Source of the DNA: Hybos culiciformis
Lineage: Eukaryota > Arthropoda > Insecta > Diptera > Hybotidae
Direction of reading: 5' to 3'
NCBI GenBank assembly: GCA_964007475.1
Contig: OZ023275.1
Location: 40,729,381 to 40,793,380 of the forward strand
Length of the DNA: 64,000 bases
Position numbers and translations under genes: made by a program. Below are positions 13,293-24,397 of this stretch, piece after piece; within the stretch, counting starts at the first letter, position 1, and every line of letters starts with the position of its first letter. A model generated the notes under the pieces. That model saw only the letters and a program-made list of their open reading frames with translations, was not told the DNA's origin and did not search any database.

Positions 13293-13885
13293 AACAGGAA
13301 CTTCCGTCGTCATCGCACTGTGAATATCATAAATTCAAGCTTTCAGAATTATTTAACTTTGTGTTAGAAAATTATGAGCGGAAATTTTACGTAATACTAT
13401 TTCCAAGTTTTTTTTTGAAAATTTTTGATTCAAGAAAAATTAAAAATATCCATACAAATTTTTTAACCTAAAATGTGAACATAATTTTACTCATCAACAA
13501 TCATATTAATAATGCAACAGGAACTTCCGTCGTCATCGCACTGTGAATATCTTAAATTCAAGCTTTCAGAATTATTTAACTTTGTGTTAGAAGTTTTTTT
13601 TTTTTTGAAAATTTTTGATTCAAGAAAAATTAAAAAAATATCTTTTTTAAAAGCGAACTATATAAATTTTTGAGTTAAAAAATAAATTTCATATTCAACA
13701 ATCCAAATGACGTAGTTGAATATGAAAATCTTAGGAATGGCTAAAAATATTAGATTCAAGCTATCAGCTGTCAAGCTATTTTTAAATTTTTTTTTAATCT
13801 TTTTTAAAACTGTAAGAACCCTAAGTTTTTGAGTTAAAGTGTGAATTTCCGAAGTCAACAATCCAAATGACGTATTTGAAAAGCT
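13293..13885. repeat. Local tandem repeat (units about 223 and 159 bp)
   Basis: AACAGGAACTTCCGTCGTCA begins at 13293 and recurs at 13516. The following ~75 bases repeat almost exactly. After an internal length difference the shared GAAAATTTTTGATTCAAGAA follows in both. Further right, CAACAATCCAAATGACGTA occurs at 13697 and 13856. The array therefore comprises at least two overlapping duplications. Open frames inside it are by-products of the repetition. Confidence 0.75.
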
Positions 13886-16800
13886 TAGGAATAAGGATAA
13901 TAATAATTTCAGAAAATTTTATATTTATTTTATTTTTTTTGTTATTATTACGTTATTGAAATTCGTTAATTTTTTTTTTACGAATTTTCAAAAATGAAGA
14001 AAATATTTTTATAATATTTTTTTTTTTCAGTGTTTTATTATCTAATCAAAAATTTTTAATAAATATATGAGAAATTAAAAAAAAATTTTTTATTTATTTT
14101 TAAATATTTTTATTTTCTCAACGATTTTTTTTTAATTAAAAAATAATTTTTTTGTTTATAAATATATTTTGTTTTTTTTTTTTTTTTTTTATACAATTTT
14201 TGAATGATTGAGAAAGTTTACTCGGTAATTTCGTTTCGCACGTTGTTGTTGACAGTTCGACCACAATTCGTTGACTAAAATTAAAGAATGAAAATTATAG
14301 AAAAAAAAAAAAAAAGCAGAAAATAAATTTAATTTCTTGGTACAGTATGAATATTTTTTTTTTTACACATATATAAGAAAAATAAAAAGCACAAACAAAA
14401 CGCAAGATATATATAAAAAAAAAAAAAAAAACAAAATAATAATGTGCAGCGCCAAGATAGCAAGCACATGGATTTTCTTTATTTTTTTTGTTTTTGCTTT
14501 GTTTTTCTTTTTTAATTTTTTTTTTTATTTTCTTTTCAGATTTTCCTATTTTATTTTCTTTTTAATATTCGCATTTGTTAGTATGACGTCAGATTGTTTT
14601 AATAAAAAAAAAAAATTAAAGCTCCTGTTATGATGCTAGTAAAAGAAATATTTTACTGTTGTTACAATTTACCGGGGAGCTTGTTTGAAAATATTGAAAA
14701 TTTTTTGAATTAAAAAAAAATAATAATTAAAAAATTACATTTTTTGAATTAAGTTTTATTAAAAACGAAGATTGGAGTTATATATAACTTTTGTCGTTCG
14801 GTTGACAATTGACACAAATATGACAATAATTGTCCATCGGTCCAAAAAAATATCCAGCATCATTCGCCTACCGTGTTGAAGTTAATTATGTATGTAACTT
14901 TTATCGATCATTCGCAAACTAATATTGTTTTCAATAATTTGATTTATCTAATTTTTAAAGGTGAAATTACATTATTCTTATTTTTTATTTAATTCTTCAA
15001 ATTTGACAATTTTTCAATAAAATCAAGTGTATTATCGAGAAATTTTTGTCCACTTGGTTCGTTAATTTAATGATTGTCAATTTTCTATAATAAAGTACAG
15101 AAGACCAAAATGTATATCCCACATATATACTTATAAAAGCAATTATAGTACGGAATTATAATTTAAATTTATTCACATTTAAGATAAATTTTAATTATTT
15201 TTACATAAAAATAAAAATTATGAAATAAATTATTAATTCAGAGAACACATATTTTCGATAATCCATTTTACATTTTTTTATAAAAATCTACTTATTCTAA
15301 ACAAAATAAATAAAAATTCAATATCCGACGGATAATCTTATTTATAAAATTCTACGAAAATATACTTATTAAAATTTTCTTCATGTTTTGTAAATTTTCT
15401 TCGTGTTTTTTGTAAATTTCATTCATAAAAATAAAATTGATTTGTAATTTGGTTTTTGCAGAAAAGCTTTTCTTTTTTTTTTTTTTACAAACCATGCTGT
15501 AGTATAACATAAAAATTTTCCACAACACATAAAAAGCTTATTTTTATTTAAGAAATTTTATTTTTACATTATGCTGACAGCTTATTTTAAAGTCAATTAT
15601 TCATTCTGAATTTTAAAATAAAGTAGAACTATGTATGTTTCAGTTCAGGAATAAAAAATTTAAATTAATAAATAAGCTATCGTTCAACAGATTCACAGAA
15701 ATTATTAAAAATATTTAAAAATTATTTTCAATAAAACTATTTTCAAAGTTAAAAATTTTCATGAATTTCAACTTTAATTTTCTTCACATAAAAATTTTTC
15801 TATATAAATTCGTAATTGTTAATGTTAAATGTAGTTTGCACTTAAAAAATATTTACCCTGATTCAGTTTTTATGAACACATAAAATATCATAGAAGCTAA
15901 AAATCACTAAATAAATAATAAATTCTAAATATTTTAAAAGCTTTCAAATAAAGGATTATTTAAAAATAAAAAATTAAAAATTCCATTCATTATAAAATTC
16001 TTGAATGAAAAAATATAAATAAAAATATCAATGTATATACATGGAAATAATATGATGTAGTTGAATCCCTTATTCTTTTTTCCTATTATTTAAAAAAATT
16101 AAATTTATTTGTATTTTGTCGAGCATTATAAATTAAATGGAAAATTTATAGTTGGCGTCAGTTATTCAGTTAGTCACATTGTTAGTATTATGACTAATGC
16201 TGTTATGATATGAATAAATTATTCCATCTATACATATTCAATAATAAAAAAAATGCTATAATATCATTTTTATTATGGCTACAAAATGAATTGAATAAGA
16301 AGATTCTTTAAGCATTTTATTACTAAATAAATGATGAATCAAAAAAAATAAATCAACAGAAAGGTAAATAAATACTTTGTAATGAAAATAAAAAAAACCA
16401 TACAAAAATATTTTTTTCAATTTCCGACATAGTGAAAAATTATAAAAAGAAAGTTTAATGTAAGCTCTTCCAGAAAATAATCTTTGCCTATTTAAGTAGG
16501 ATTCAACAATCTTCTAATCGTTCGTAAATTACAGTAGAGAATTAAACAGACCCATAATGAAATAATTGTATATATGATTTCAAAACTTTAAGAATTTATT
16601 TTGAAAAACTGAATAAAATTTAAGGAAATATTTATGTGCGTGCACAAATTATTTTCTTCTAGATAATGAAAATATTTTTATAATAAAAATTTATTTATTT
16701 TTATTTAATTTTTTTTCTATAAATTGAATATTAACTAAGTATCTACAATATTGCATAAATATATTTATTTATTGGAAATTTATAGAATATCTAAAAAGAC

Positions 16801-17056
16801 AGTTTTTAAATTGAAAAGAAAATCTCTTGCTCAATTTGAAAGAGAATAACATAGAAAAAATAATATCAAATTATTACATACATTTATTTAAATTTATATT
16901 GCAATCATACATAGATATTTGAAGATGAATCCATAAATTAAGCTCTTCGTATTTAAAAAAAAAAATTTACCAGATGAAGAATTTTTTTATATATTAAAAG
17001 GCAAAAACATTATTTTTATATATATTGCAAATGGTACGGAGATTTTCTATGAATTG
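13886..17056. other. 3.2-kb AT-rich stretch without supported gene
   Basis: Long poly-T and poly-A runs occur near 14000-14180. Two slightly GC-richer islands lie at 14215-14280 and 14785-14890 (CGTTCGGTTGACAATTGACA). They could be unrecognised 5' untranslated or regulatory sequence, but no coding exon is attached. A 98-codon frame at 14337-14633 is low-complexity Phe/Lys translation of homopolymers and is not called. Confidence 0.45.
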
Positions 17057-17784
17057 AACTTGTAAATTCACTGACTATAATGCATGCTATGTAATTATTG
17101 TTATATTATTACATAAGCTAAGAACTGCATACATGAAATGGAGAAAACCAAGGATCAAAACATGTTATTTTAATTTGATGATTTTCCTTAAGAGGACACC
17201 AGAATGAAATTAAATTTTTCTTATTATATATTTTTTACTTTTTTTAATTGCAAATGTTTTTTATAAAATTATTTTTGAGAGAAAAAGGTGGCGAGAGATT
17301 AAAAATAGAATTGAAACACAAAAAATAAGAACCTTTAAAAGATCCCATAAAGATTTATATTAAAAACTAATTTTCAAATAATAAAAAAAGTACAATTAAA
17401 AATATTGCATCATTGACGTTCTACCACAAAGAGAATACATATACATACTTTAAGTTTAAGATCAAGTTTTCTCAACCAAAGCACTGTTATATAGTTTAAT
17501 CTGGAATTCTATAATTTTCTTTTTAAGTCAAATTAAAAAAAATTAATTTTGTCGATTTCATGTTCACGCACATTTAAAATTTTCTGATTATTTTTTTAAT
17601 TATATATAATTCATGTAATTTACATTTCATCATCAAGTTACAATTGAAAAATACGAGTAGCTGAATATTAATACTAAAATTGTTATAAAAATAATAAGTT
17701 AAAAAGAAAATTATAATTAAATTATTTTTAATTAAAAAAAAAAAAAAAAAAACGTGGAAATATTTGGAATCTCTAGTTTTTGAA

Positions 17785-17790
17785 TATAAA
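17785..17790 (+). promoter_or_regulatory. Candidate TATA box of peptide gene A
   Basis: TATAAA lies 62 bp upstream of the ATG. The corresponding bases before copy B (23480-23485) read TATGAA. In such AT-rich DNA a TATA match is weak evidence. It is noted because the change between the two copies falls exactly here. Confidence 0.3.
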
Positions 17791-17846
17791 ATAAAATAAA
17801 AATCCCATGTTTAAGTTAATTTGAAAAAATAGTTGTTTGAGAAAAC

Positions 17847-18023
17847 ATGAAGTCGTTATTTGTTTTAAATATTATCATTGTAACAACTTTGTTTGGGATG
17901 TGTATTTGTGCCGAGGACGATTTAGATGAATTATTGGAAGAAGTTCGATTGGTGTTTCCTCCCTTAGCACCAAAATTGAAACGGTGGGCTCGGGTCTTCT
18001 TTGATTGGGCTATTGCCGCTTAA
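17847..18023 (+). CDS. Small secreted pre-propeptide A (58 aa), unknown function
   Basis: A single-exon frame of 58 codons. Residues 1-22 form a classic signal peptide: MKSLFVLN, then a hydrophobic core, ending CICA, with likely cleavage before EDD. An acidic stretch follows (EDDLDELLEE), then VRLVFPPLAPKLKR ending in a Lys-Arg site. The C-terminal tail is WARVFFDWAIAA. The plan (signal, acidic spacer, basic site, short hydrophobic tail) is that of an extracellular peptide precursor. Secreted defence peptides, venom or salivary components and neuropeptides all share it, and the sequence does not decide between them. There is no cysteine outside the signal peptide. The start is the only ATG giving a signal peptide, and the polyadenylation hexamer lies 45 bp past the stop. 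The gene is duplicated at 23542-23712, where only the tail differs strongly. Expression is not shown; a silent gene cannot be excluded. Confidence 0.72.
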   Translation: MKSLFVLNIIIVTTLFGMCICAEDDLDELLEEVRLVFPPLAPKLKRWARVFFDWAIAA

Positions 18024-18067
18024 AAATCTGTGTATGAATTTAAAAAAACAATTTCTTTAAATGGAAA

Positions 18068-18073
18068 AATAAA
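18068..18073 (+). promoter_or_regulatory. Polyadenylation signal AATAAA after peptide gene A
   Basis: AATAAA lies 45 bp downstream of the stop codon and is retained at the same place after copy B (23757-23762). Being close to the stop it would give a very short 3' untranslated region. Confidence 0.5.
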
Positions 18074-18742
18074 GAAATTAATTAAAAAAAATATTGATTT
18101 TTTTTTTTTTTAGTTTTTATGGAATTTAATAATTTTGATTACTGAAAGAGGCATTTTTATTGCAACAAACTATACATTATATATATTAATATTGAAATTA
18201 TTGCGAATACGACAATGTGTTTCTTCTAAATTTATTCAAACTTTATAGAATTATCATTCAAACAGTATTACAAACATAAAAATGAACGAAATATTGAATT
18301 TCCGGCATGTAAGAAGAACAGGATAGGAAAAATACGTGCAATGAAATAAATTTTAATAGAAGGCGCAATAAAAATTTTTTTTTTTTAAAGAAAACTTCCA
18401 TTACGACTAGATAAATTGATACTTTATTTGAGAAATAGTAATTATTTAGAACAAATTTTAATTTTTTTTTAACATTAATATTATATTTACGATAGTTCAA
18501 ATTAAAAAAAATAATTTTTTCCCAAAATATATTTCTAATACACCTTTATATAGCCTTATTTTTATTACCAAACTCCATATAACTTATATAATGACCAAAG
18601 CTCTCAGATCTAATTTCACAATTATTAAATTACTGAACAAAATACAAAATTAACAATATTATCAACAAGAAAAAAAAAAAACTTATATCCAATAAATTTT
18701 AAGGCAAATAACATTTCGTTCAAACTAAATAACATTTCGTTC

Positions 18743-18956
18743 AACTTGTAAATTCACTGACTATAATGCAATGGCTATATAATATAATTATTGTTATTAT
18801 TACATAAGTTAAGAACTGCATACATGAAATGGAGAAAACCAAGGATCAAAACATGTTATTTTAATTTGATGATTTTCCTTAAGAGGACACCAGAATGAAA
18901 TTAAATTTTTCTAATTTATATATTTTTTACTTTTTTTAATTGCAAATGTTTTTTTT
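18743..18956 (+). repeat. Tandem duplication unit, copy B, left fragment
   Basis: Matches 17057-17265 of copy A, including ATGGAGAAAACCAAGGATCA and TTAAGAGGACACCAGAATGA. Similarity stops in the poly-T after TGCAAATG and resumes at 22963, so this is the left part of a copy interrupted by about 4 kb. Confidence 0.85.
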
Positions 18957-19066
18957 GTTGTCGAAATTTTGTTCAACTGCCTCAAAGCATGCCTCACCAC
19001 ACTTAAAATTTTTTTGTTTTTGTCGGAGGTCTAAAAATGTGGTAAAAATGTCACTCTATTGTCCTT
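18957..19066 (-). pseudogene. Possible decayed coding fragment at the insertion edge
   Basis: On the minus strand a frame reads a protein-like segment containing KCGEACFEAVEQNF. Upstream in the same frame, after one stop codon, it reads KDNRVTFLPHF. The Cys/Glu-rich composition stands out from the Lys/Asn/Ile/Phe noise of this DNA, and an acceptor-like TTTTTAG precedes the second part. The frame is broken and no family is recognised. It could be a relic of a mobile element carried by the 4-kb insertion or chance. Confidence 0.2.
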
Positions 19067-20089
19067 TTAATAAAATATCCTTGATCAAAATTTTCGTCCA
19101 TCAAACATATTATTTTGTTTTTCATTAAGTATCGAAGTGTATCCAATAAGGGGACAAATATTTACAAAAAAATAAATATATTTTTTAGTTATTTAAAATT
19201 CATAATGTTAAAAAACAAAAAAAAATAAAAAGTTCTTTGACCGTTTTCGCGAGACTGCTTTTTATCATTTATTATTTTTCACCCGGAAATAATATAAATT
19301 TTTTAAAAATTACATTTTTTTTTTTTTTAACATTATAAATATACAATATTTTGTTTATTTTTTACGAATTTCTCAGAATAACAAAAAAAAAAAAATAATT
19401 GTAATTGAGAAAGATTCAAAGGAATTACAATTTGAGAAATTAACTTTATTGAAATTTTTTTATTCTTATTTTTTTTTTTTCATATAAGAAAAGTAAGTAA
19501 AAACAGTCTCTTTTTTTATTATTATTATTTTTTAATGAAAATTTATCTGCTTTTCTCTTCCATTCATGCATATTACAAAAAAAAAAAAATTGTGAGCCAA
19601 TTTATTGAAGTGTAAACACCAATTTGGGAAATTGGAAAAAAAGAAGACTCACATTCGAATGAATCTTCAAAGGAAAATAAGAAAAATTTTTTTTTATAAA
19701 AATATGAAAAAAAAAATAAAAATTTTCATATAAATATTGTCTGGCTGACAATTTTACTTACATTATATTATATCGTTAATTGAGTTCAAGAAAAGTAGAC
19801 AGTAAATACACAGTTTACACTTATATTTAAATATCAGGGCCAATTAAATGTAAATTTATTTGTGAATTTTTTTTTCTTCAATACAATTCCCTTAATTTGA
19901 AATTACATTATACTAAATTATGACGATGAAGCATGATGATGGATCTAAAAGTTCAATATAACGTAAAAGATTGGCTAGAATTGCAGAATGATTTGAACCT
20001 TTTTTTAAATTTGGTGTTGTTATTATATCTTGTTGTTTGCATTGATCCCTATATCATAAAGTTCCTTTTGGTTTCGTTTCTGCGTTCTA

Positions 20090-20783
20090 CGAGCCCTGCA
20101 TCATAAGACCTCGTACGGGTTTTTTTTTTTGAGTTTGTTCTACTTTTTTCCAGTTTTCTCCAGTTTTGTATTTTTTTCGTTTAAACCAACCTTTTTTAGG
20201 AGTTTTTGGTCTTTATAAAAAAAAATTTTTTTTAAGTTAAATTTTGAGAAAAAAATTATTTTCCAAAAGTCTACTTTTTCAACTTTTTTTATGGGCATCG
20301 CAGAAATTTTCGAAAGATGCATTTTGAAGGGCATTTGGGAGTAGTTAATTTTAGCTTTTTGGGTTTTGTCGATAAAATAAAGGAGAGACTCAAAAAACGT
20401 CTTTGAAATTCGAAAAAACAGGCCAAAATTGCTATTTTTCGCGTTTTTGACCTGTTTTTTGGATTTTCAAAGGCATTTTTTGACTCTCTCCTTTATTTTA
20501 TCGACAAAACCCAAAAAGCTAAAATTAACTACTCCCAAATGCCCTTCAAAATGCATCTTTCGAAAATTTCTGCGATGCCCATAAAAAAAGTTGAAAAAGT
20601 AGACTTTTGGAAAATAATTTTTTTCTCAAAATTTAACTTAAAAAAAATTTTTTTTTATAAAGACCTAAAACTCCTAAAAAAGGTTGGTTTAAACGAAAAA
20701 AATACAAAACTGGAGAAAACTGGAAAAAAGTAGAACAAACTCAAAAAAAAAAACCCGTACGAGGTCTTATGATGCAGGGCTCG
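20090..20783. mobile_element. 694-bp near-perfect palindromic foldback element, TA target duplication
   Basis: The left arm from CGAGCCCTGCATCATAAGAC is the reverse complement of the right arm, which ends at the mirror of the same bases. The arms stay almost identical to within a few tens of bases of the axis near 20437. The element is flanked by TA on each side (20088-20089 and 20784-20785), as in Tc1/mariner-type insertions. Open frames of 64 codons starting MPFKMHLSKI on both strands are the same sequence read from each arm and are not genes. A transcript across it would form a hairpin of about 330 bp. It lies inside the insertion that splits duplication copy B. Confidence 0.85.
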
Positions 20784-20785
20784 TA

Positions 20786-22962
20786 TTGTAGAGTACTCAG
20801 GTCAGGTATGGTCTCTGTATTATAATTACAACGTCTGAAATTAGTTTACAGACATTTTTGGAATCAAGAGCATCATATCTCGGTTCTTGTTTTACACATA
20901 ATGTCCAGATCTTTGAATCATTGCATGTGCCGTTTCCTAACACTAATTACACTGAATACAGCTCGTTGTAGTCTTTGATTAGATGTTACAATAAAAATTC
21001 CGTGATTCTTATATTTGAATTAAATAAGCAGTTGTCTGAATAAATAAATAAATAAATAAATTAATGAAGAATTTTACCTATGCATAACATATAAAACATT
21101 TAACAAAATTGCTATTAACAATTATTATAGTTGAATAATGAGAAAAGCAATTAAGGAAATCATTATTAAGTTATTAAATGACCATTAAACGTTTTATTAA
21201 AAATTTAAAAAAAAAAATTATTTTCCATATAACTTTTCTATAATGCATTTTATAAATGGGGACGCAATACAAATTTACCAACTATTAAGTTTGTATCAAC
21301 TGAAACGTAAATATATTTAAAATTATTCAATATGGTCGTAAGAACATACGTTATTTATAAAAAAAAAAAAGTCTAATGAATTTGCATAAATCTTGCAAAA
21401 GGAAAATTTTGTCGTTAAAATCAAAAAAATATATTAAAAAAATTTTATGTAAATAAAATACATGAATAATTCTAAAATTATGTGTGGTATTTTTTTATTT
21501 TCAATTTATAACATCATTATATAATGTAGCTTCGAATAAAAAGAATATATTATCAAATATGTATAATATCTTTAGGCTAATATACCTAAAATATTTATAA
21601 ATTTATTGAATTAAATTAAAATTAGACCAAAAATTTATATTTCAAAATATTTCATACAAATAGTTAAAAAAAACCTTAGTCTGTAATATTATATTATGTA
21701 TTATTTTAATGAAACAACCGCACATTCGTCTAACATCAAACTTATGTATTTTCTTAACTTCATTTCCCTTTGTTAAAAGATAATATCAATTTCCTGTATA
21801 TGTAAATTATACAACATTGTATATATTTTTATTCTGCTAACAAACTTTTTTATATTTTAATATACATAATAATTTTTTACGTATTTTTCTTATGTGAAAT
21901 TTTATAACCTTGAAAAGGACAAAATAATATTATTTCAGAATAAAAAAATTTTCTGCAAAATCATCAAAATAAAAACTATAATTTTTTCATAAACTATATG
22001 ACAATTGTCATCAAATTTAAAACTATATATTACATGTCAGTTCATTTCATGCTTATTTTTTTTTTTTTTTATATGATTTAAGAATAAGAATAATTTATGC
22101 AAAATAAAAATAATTATTGTCTGAAGTGAAATTCTTATTTTATATCTTAAGTGCAATGTTAATACTAGGATATTTAAATTTCATGTATACAACTCAGTTT
22201 AATAAAGTGTAAAGTAAAAGCATATAAATTAAAATAAATTTCATAAATTTTATAATAAAAGAAACTTTATCCTTCAAATTAATAGTTTGATAATTAAAAA
22301 AATATAATTTTAAATCGATATGTAATTAATATAGTTAGTTTTTGAGCTTATGTTGAGATGTCATTCCGAAAATTTGTAAACTGATTTTTTTTCTTGCCAA
22401 AAATATGAACATTAAAATTAAATATGAACATTAAATTTAATTATAAATTAAAATTTAATTTTTGGTTTTTAAATATTCAAGCAGAGAAAAGCAAATTCAA
22501 CCAATATAAAAAAGTAAAACATAAAATTGATAAAATATTTTCATATTATAAAGTGAGAGGAATTATATAAAAGTGGTTTATGAAAATGATTTGTTTTGAT
22601 TTCATTGTATTTATTTATGAAATTAATATTTATGTACTTTGAATGATAATTTTAAATTTTACTAATTTTAATCTGTGGAAATGCGGCTTTTCGAATTCTC
22701 GACGAAACTTTATTGCCGACAGATTGAAATATATGGAATATTGTATTTGTATTGAATGTAGGTGTTATATATGTATATTTATTATTAAATTCTTCATATT
22801 AACTTGGTTGTGTTGATTGATTGATTGATTTTCCTGGAATTTAAAGAGTGATCCATTTCCCGTCATCCGATCGAGATGAAATTTTGTACATTGACTTCAT
22901 GACAATGTATTATAGCAAAATTTCAGCTCAATGGGTCGAAATTGGGTTTTTAAGAAATTTAA
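20786..22962. other. Right part of the 4-kb insertion, no gene
   Basis: AT-rich sequence with a short (AAAT)n run near 21040-21060 and a (TTGA)n run near 22815-22835. The last 130 bases (about 22835-22962) are more GC-rich, for example CCCGTCATCCGATCGAGATG and CAGCTCAATGGGTCGAAATT. They look like the edge of a dispersed repeat and may mark the end of the inserted segment. No coding frame was found. Confidence 0.4.
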
Positions 22963-23541
22963 ATTTTTGAGAGAAAAAGGTGGAGAGAGATTAAAAATAG
23001 AATTGAAACACAAAAAATAAGAACCTTTAAAAGATCCCATAAAGGATTTATATTAAAAACTAATTTTCAAATAATAAAAAAAGTACAATTAAAAATATTG
23101 CATCATTGACGTTCTATACCACAAAGAGAATACATATACATACTTTAAGTTTAAGATCAAGTTTTCTCAACCAAAGCACTGTTATATAGTTTAATCTGGA
23201 ATTGTATAATTTTCTTTTTAAGTCAAATTTAAAAAAATTAATTTTGTCGATTTCATGTTCACGCACATTTAAAATTTTCTGATTATTTTTTTAATTATAT
23301 ATAATTCATGTAATTTACATTTCATCATCAAGTTACAATTGAAAAATACGAGTAGCTGAATATTAATACTAAAATTGTTATAAAAATAATAAGTTAAAAA
23401 GAAAATTATAATTAAATTATTTTTAATTAAAAAAAAAAAAAAAAAGACGTTGAAATATTTGGAATCTCTAGTTTTTGAATATGAAATAAAATAAAAATCC
23501 CATGTTTAAGTTAATTTGAAAAAATATTTGTTTGAGAAAAC

Positions 23542-23712
23542 ATGAAGTCTTTATTTGTTTTAAATATTATCATTGTAACAACTTTGTTTGGGATGTGTAT
23601 TTGTGCCGAGGACGATTTAGATGAATTATTGGAAGAAGTTCGATTGGTGTTTCCTCCCTTAGCATCAAAATTGAAACGGTGGGTTGAGGGCTTCGTGGCA
23701 CCGTTCGCTTAA
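23542..23712 (+). CDS. Small secreted pre-propeptide B (56 aa), paralogue of A
   Basis: This is the tandem paralogue of 17847-18023. The first 46 residues (signal peptide, acidic spacer and the stretch ending KLKR) differ from A by one residue, Pro to Ser at position 42. After Lys-Arg the tail is WVEGFVAPFA instead of WARVFFDWAIAA, two residues shorter. The reading frame is intact despite a net 6-nt length change. Upstream and downstream DNA is nearly identical to copy A, so the divergence is confined to about the last 36 nt of coding sequence. That pattern is known for secreted defence and venom-type peptide families, but the role here is not shown. The upstream TATA-like motif reads TATGAA in this copy. 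Confidence 0.7.
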   Translation: MKSLFVLNIIIVTTLFGMCICAEDDLDELLEEVRLVFPPLASKLKRWVEGFVAPFA

Positions 23713-23756
23713 AAATCTGTGTATGAATTTAAAAAAACAATTTCTTTAAATGGAAA

Positions 23757-23762
23757 AATAAA
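23757..23762 (+). promoter_or_regulatory. Polyadenylation signal AATAAA after peptide gene B
   Basis: Located 45 bp after the stop codon, exactly as in copy A. Confidence 0.5.
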
Positions 23763-24397
23763 GAAATTAATTAAAAAAAATATTGATTTTTTTTTTTTTA
23801 GTTTTTATGGAATTTAATAATTTTGATTACTGAAAGAGGCATTTTTATTGCAACAAACTATACATTATATATATTAATATTGAAATTATTGCGAATACGA
23901 GAATGTGTTTCTTCTAAATTTATTCAAACTTTATAGAATTATCATTCAAACAGTATTACAAACATAAAAATGAACGAAATATTGAATTTCCGGCATGTAA
24001 GAAGAACAGGATAGGAAAAATACGTGCAATGAAATAAATTTTAATAGAAGGCGCAATAAAAATTTTTTTTTTTTAAAGAAAACTTCCATTACGACTAGAT
24101 AAATTGATACTTTATTTGAGAAATAGTAATTATTTAGAACAAATTTTAATTTTTTTTTTAACATAAATATTATATTTACGATAGTTCAAATTAAAAAAAA
24201 TAATTTTTTCCCAAAATATATTTCTAATACACCTTATTTTTCTTACAAAACTCCATATAACTTATATAATGACCAAAGCTCTCAGATCTAATTTCACAAT
24301 TATTAAATTACTGAACAAAATACAAAATTAACAATATTATCAACAAGAAAAAAAAAAAAACTTATATCCAATAAAATAACATTTCGTTCAAACTAAA

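Larger units (their letters stand above)
17057..18742 (+). repeat. Tandem duplication unit, copy A (intact, 1,686 bp)
   Basis: The sequence starting AACTTGTAAATTCACTGACT at 17057 starts again at 18743, setting a 1,686-bp tandem unit. Copy A runs through the peptide gene at 17847-18023 and ends near TAACATTTCGTTCAA, a motif present twice at the junction (about 18710-18745). Aligned by eye with copy B, differences outside the end of the coding region are rare: single substitutions and homopolymer length changes. Confidence 0.85.
22963..24397 (+). repeat. Tandem duplication unit, copy B, right fragment
   Basis: Matches copy A from about 17271 (ATTTTTGAGAGAAAAAGGTG) to about 18731, with very few differences. 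It carries the second peptide gene at 23542-23712 with the same flanks. The match ends after CATTTCGTTCAAACTAAA. Confidence 0.85.

Noticed and set aside
14337..14633. 98-codon plus-strand frame
   Set aside because: Translation of poly-A and poly-T runs (strings of Lys and Phe).
18258..18500. 80-codon minus-strand frame, also present at 23946-24164
   Set aside because: Its conservation reflects only the recent tandem duplication; it is Lys/Phe/Leu-rich and its start differs between copies through homopolymer change.
20140..20733. Two 64-codon open frames on opposite strands with almost the same protein
   Set aside because: They are the same sequence in the two arms of the palindromic element; the product is Lys/Phe-rich with no domain, and the duplication is explained by the palindrome.
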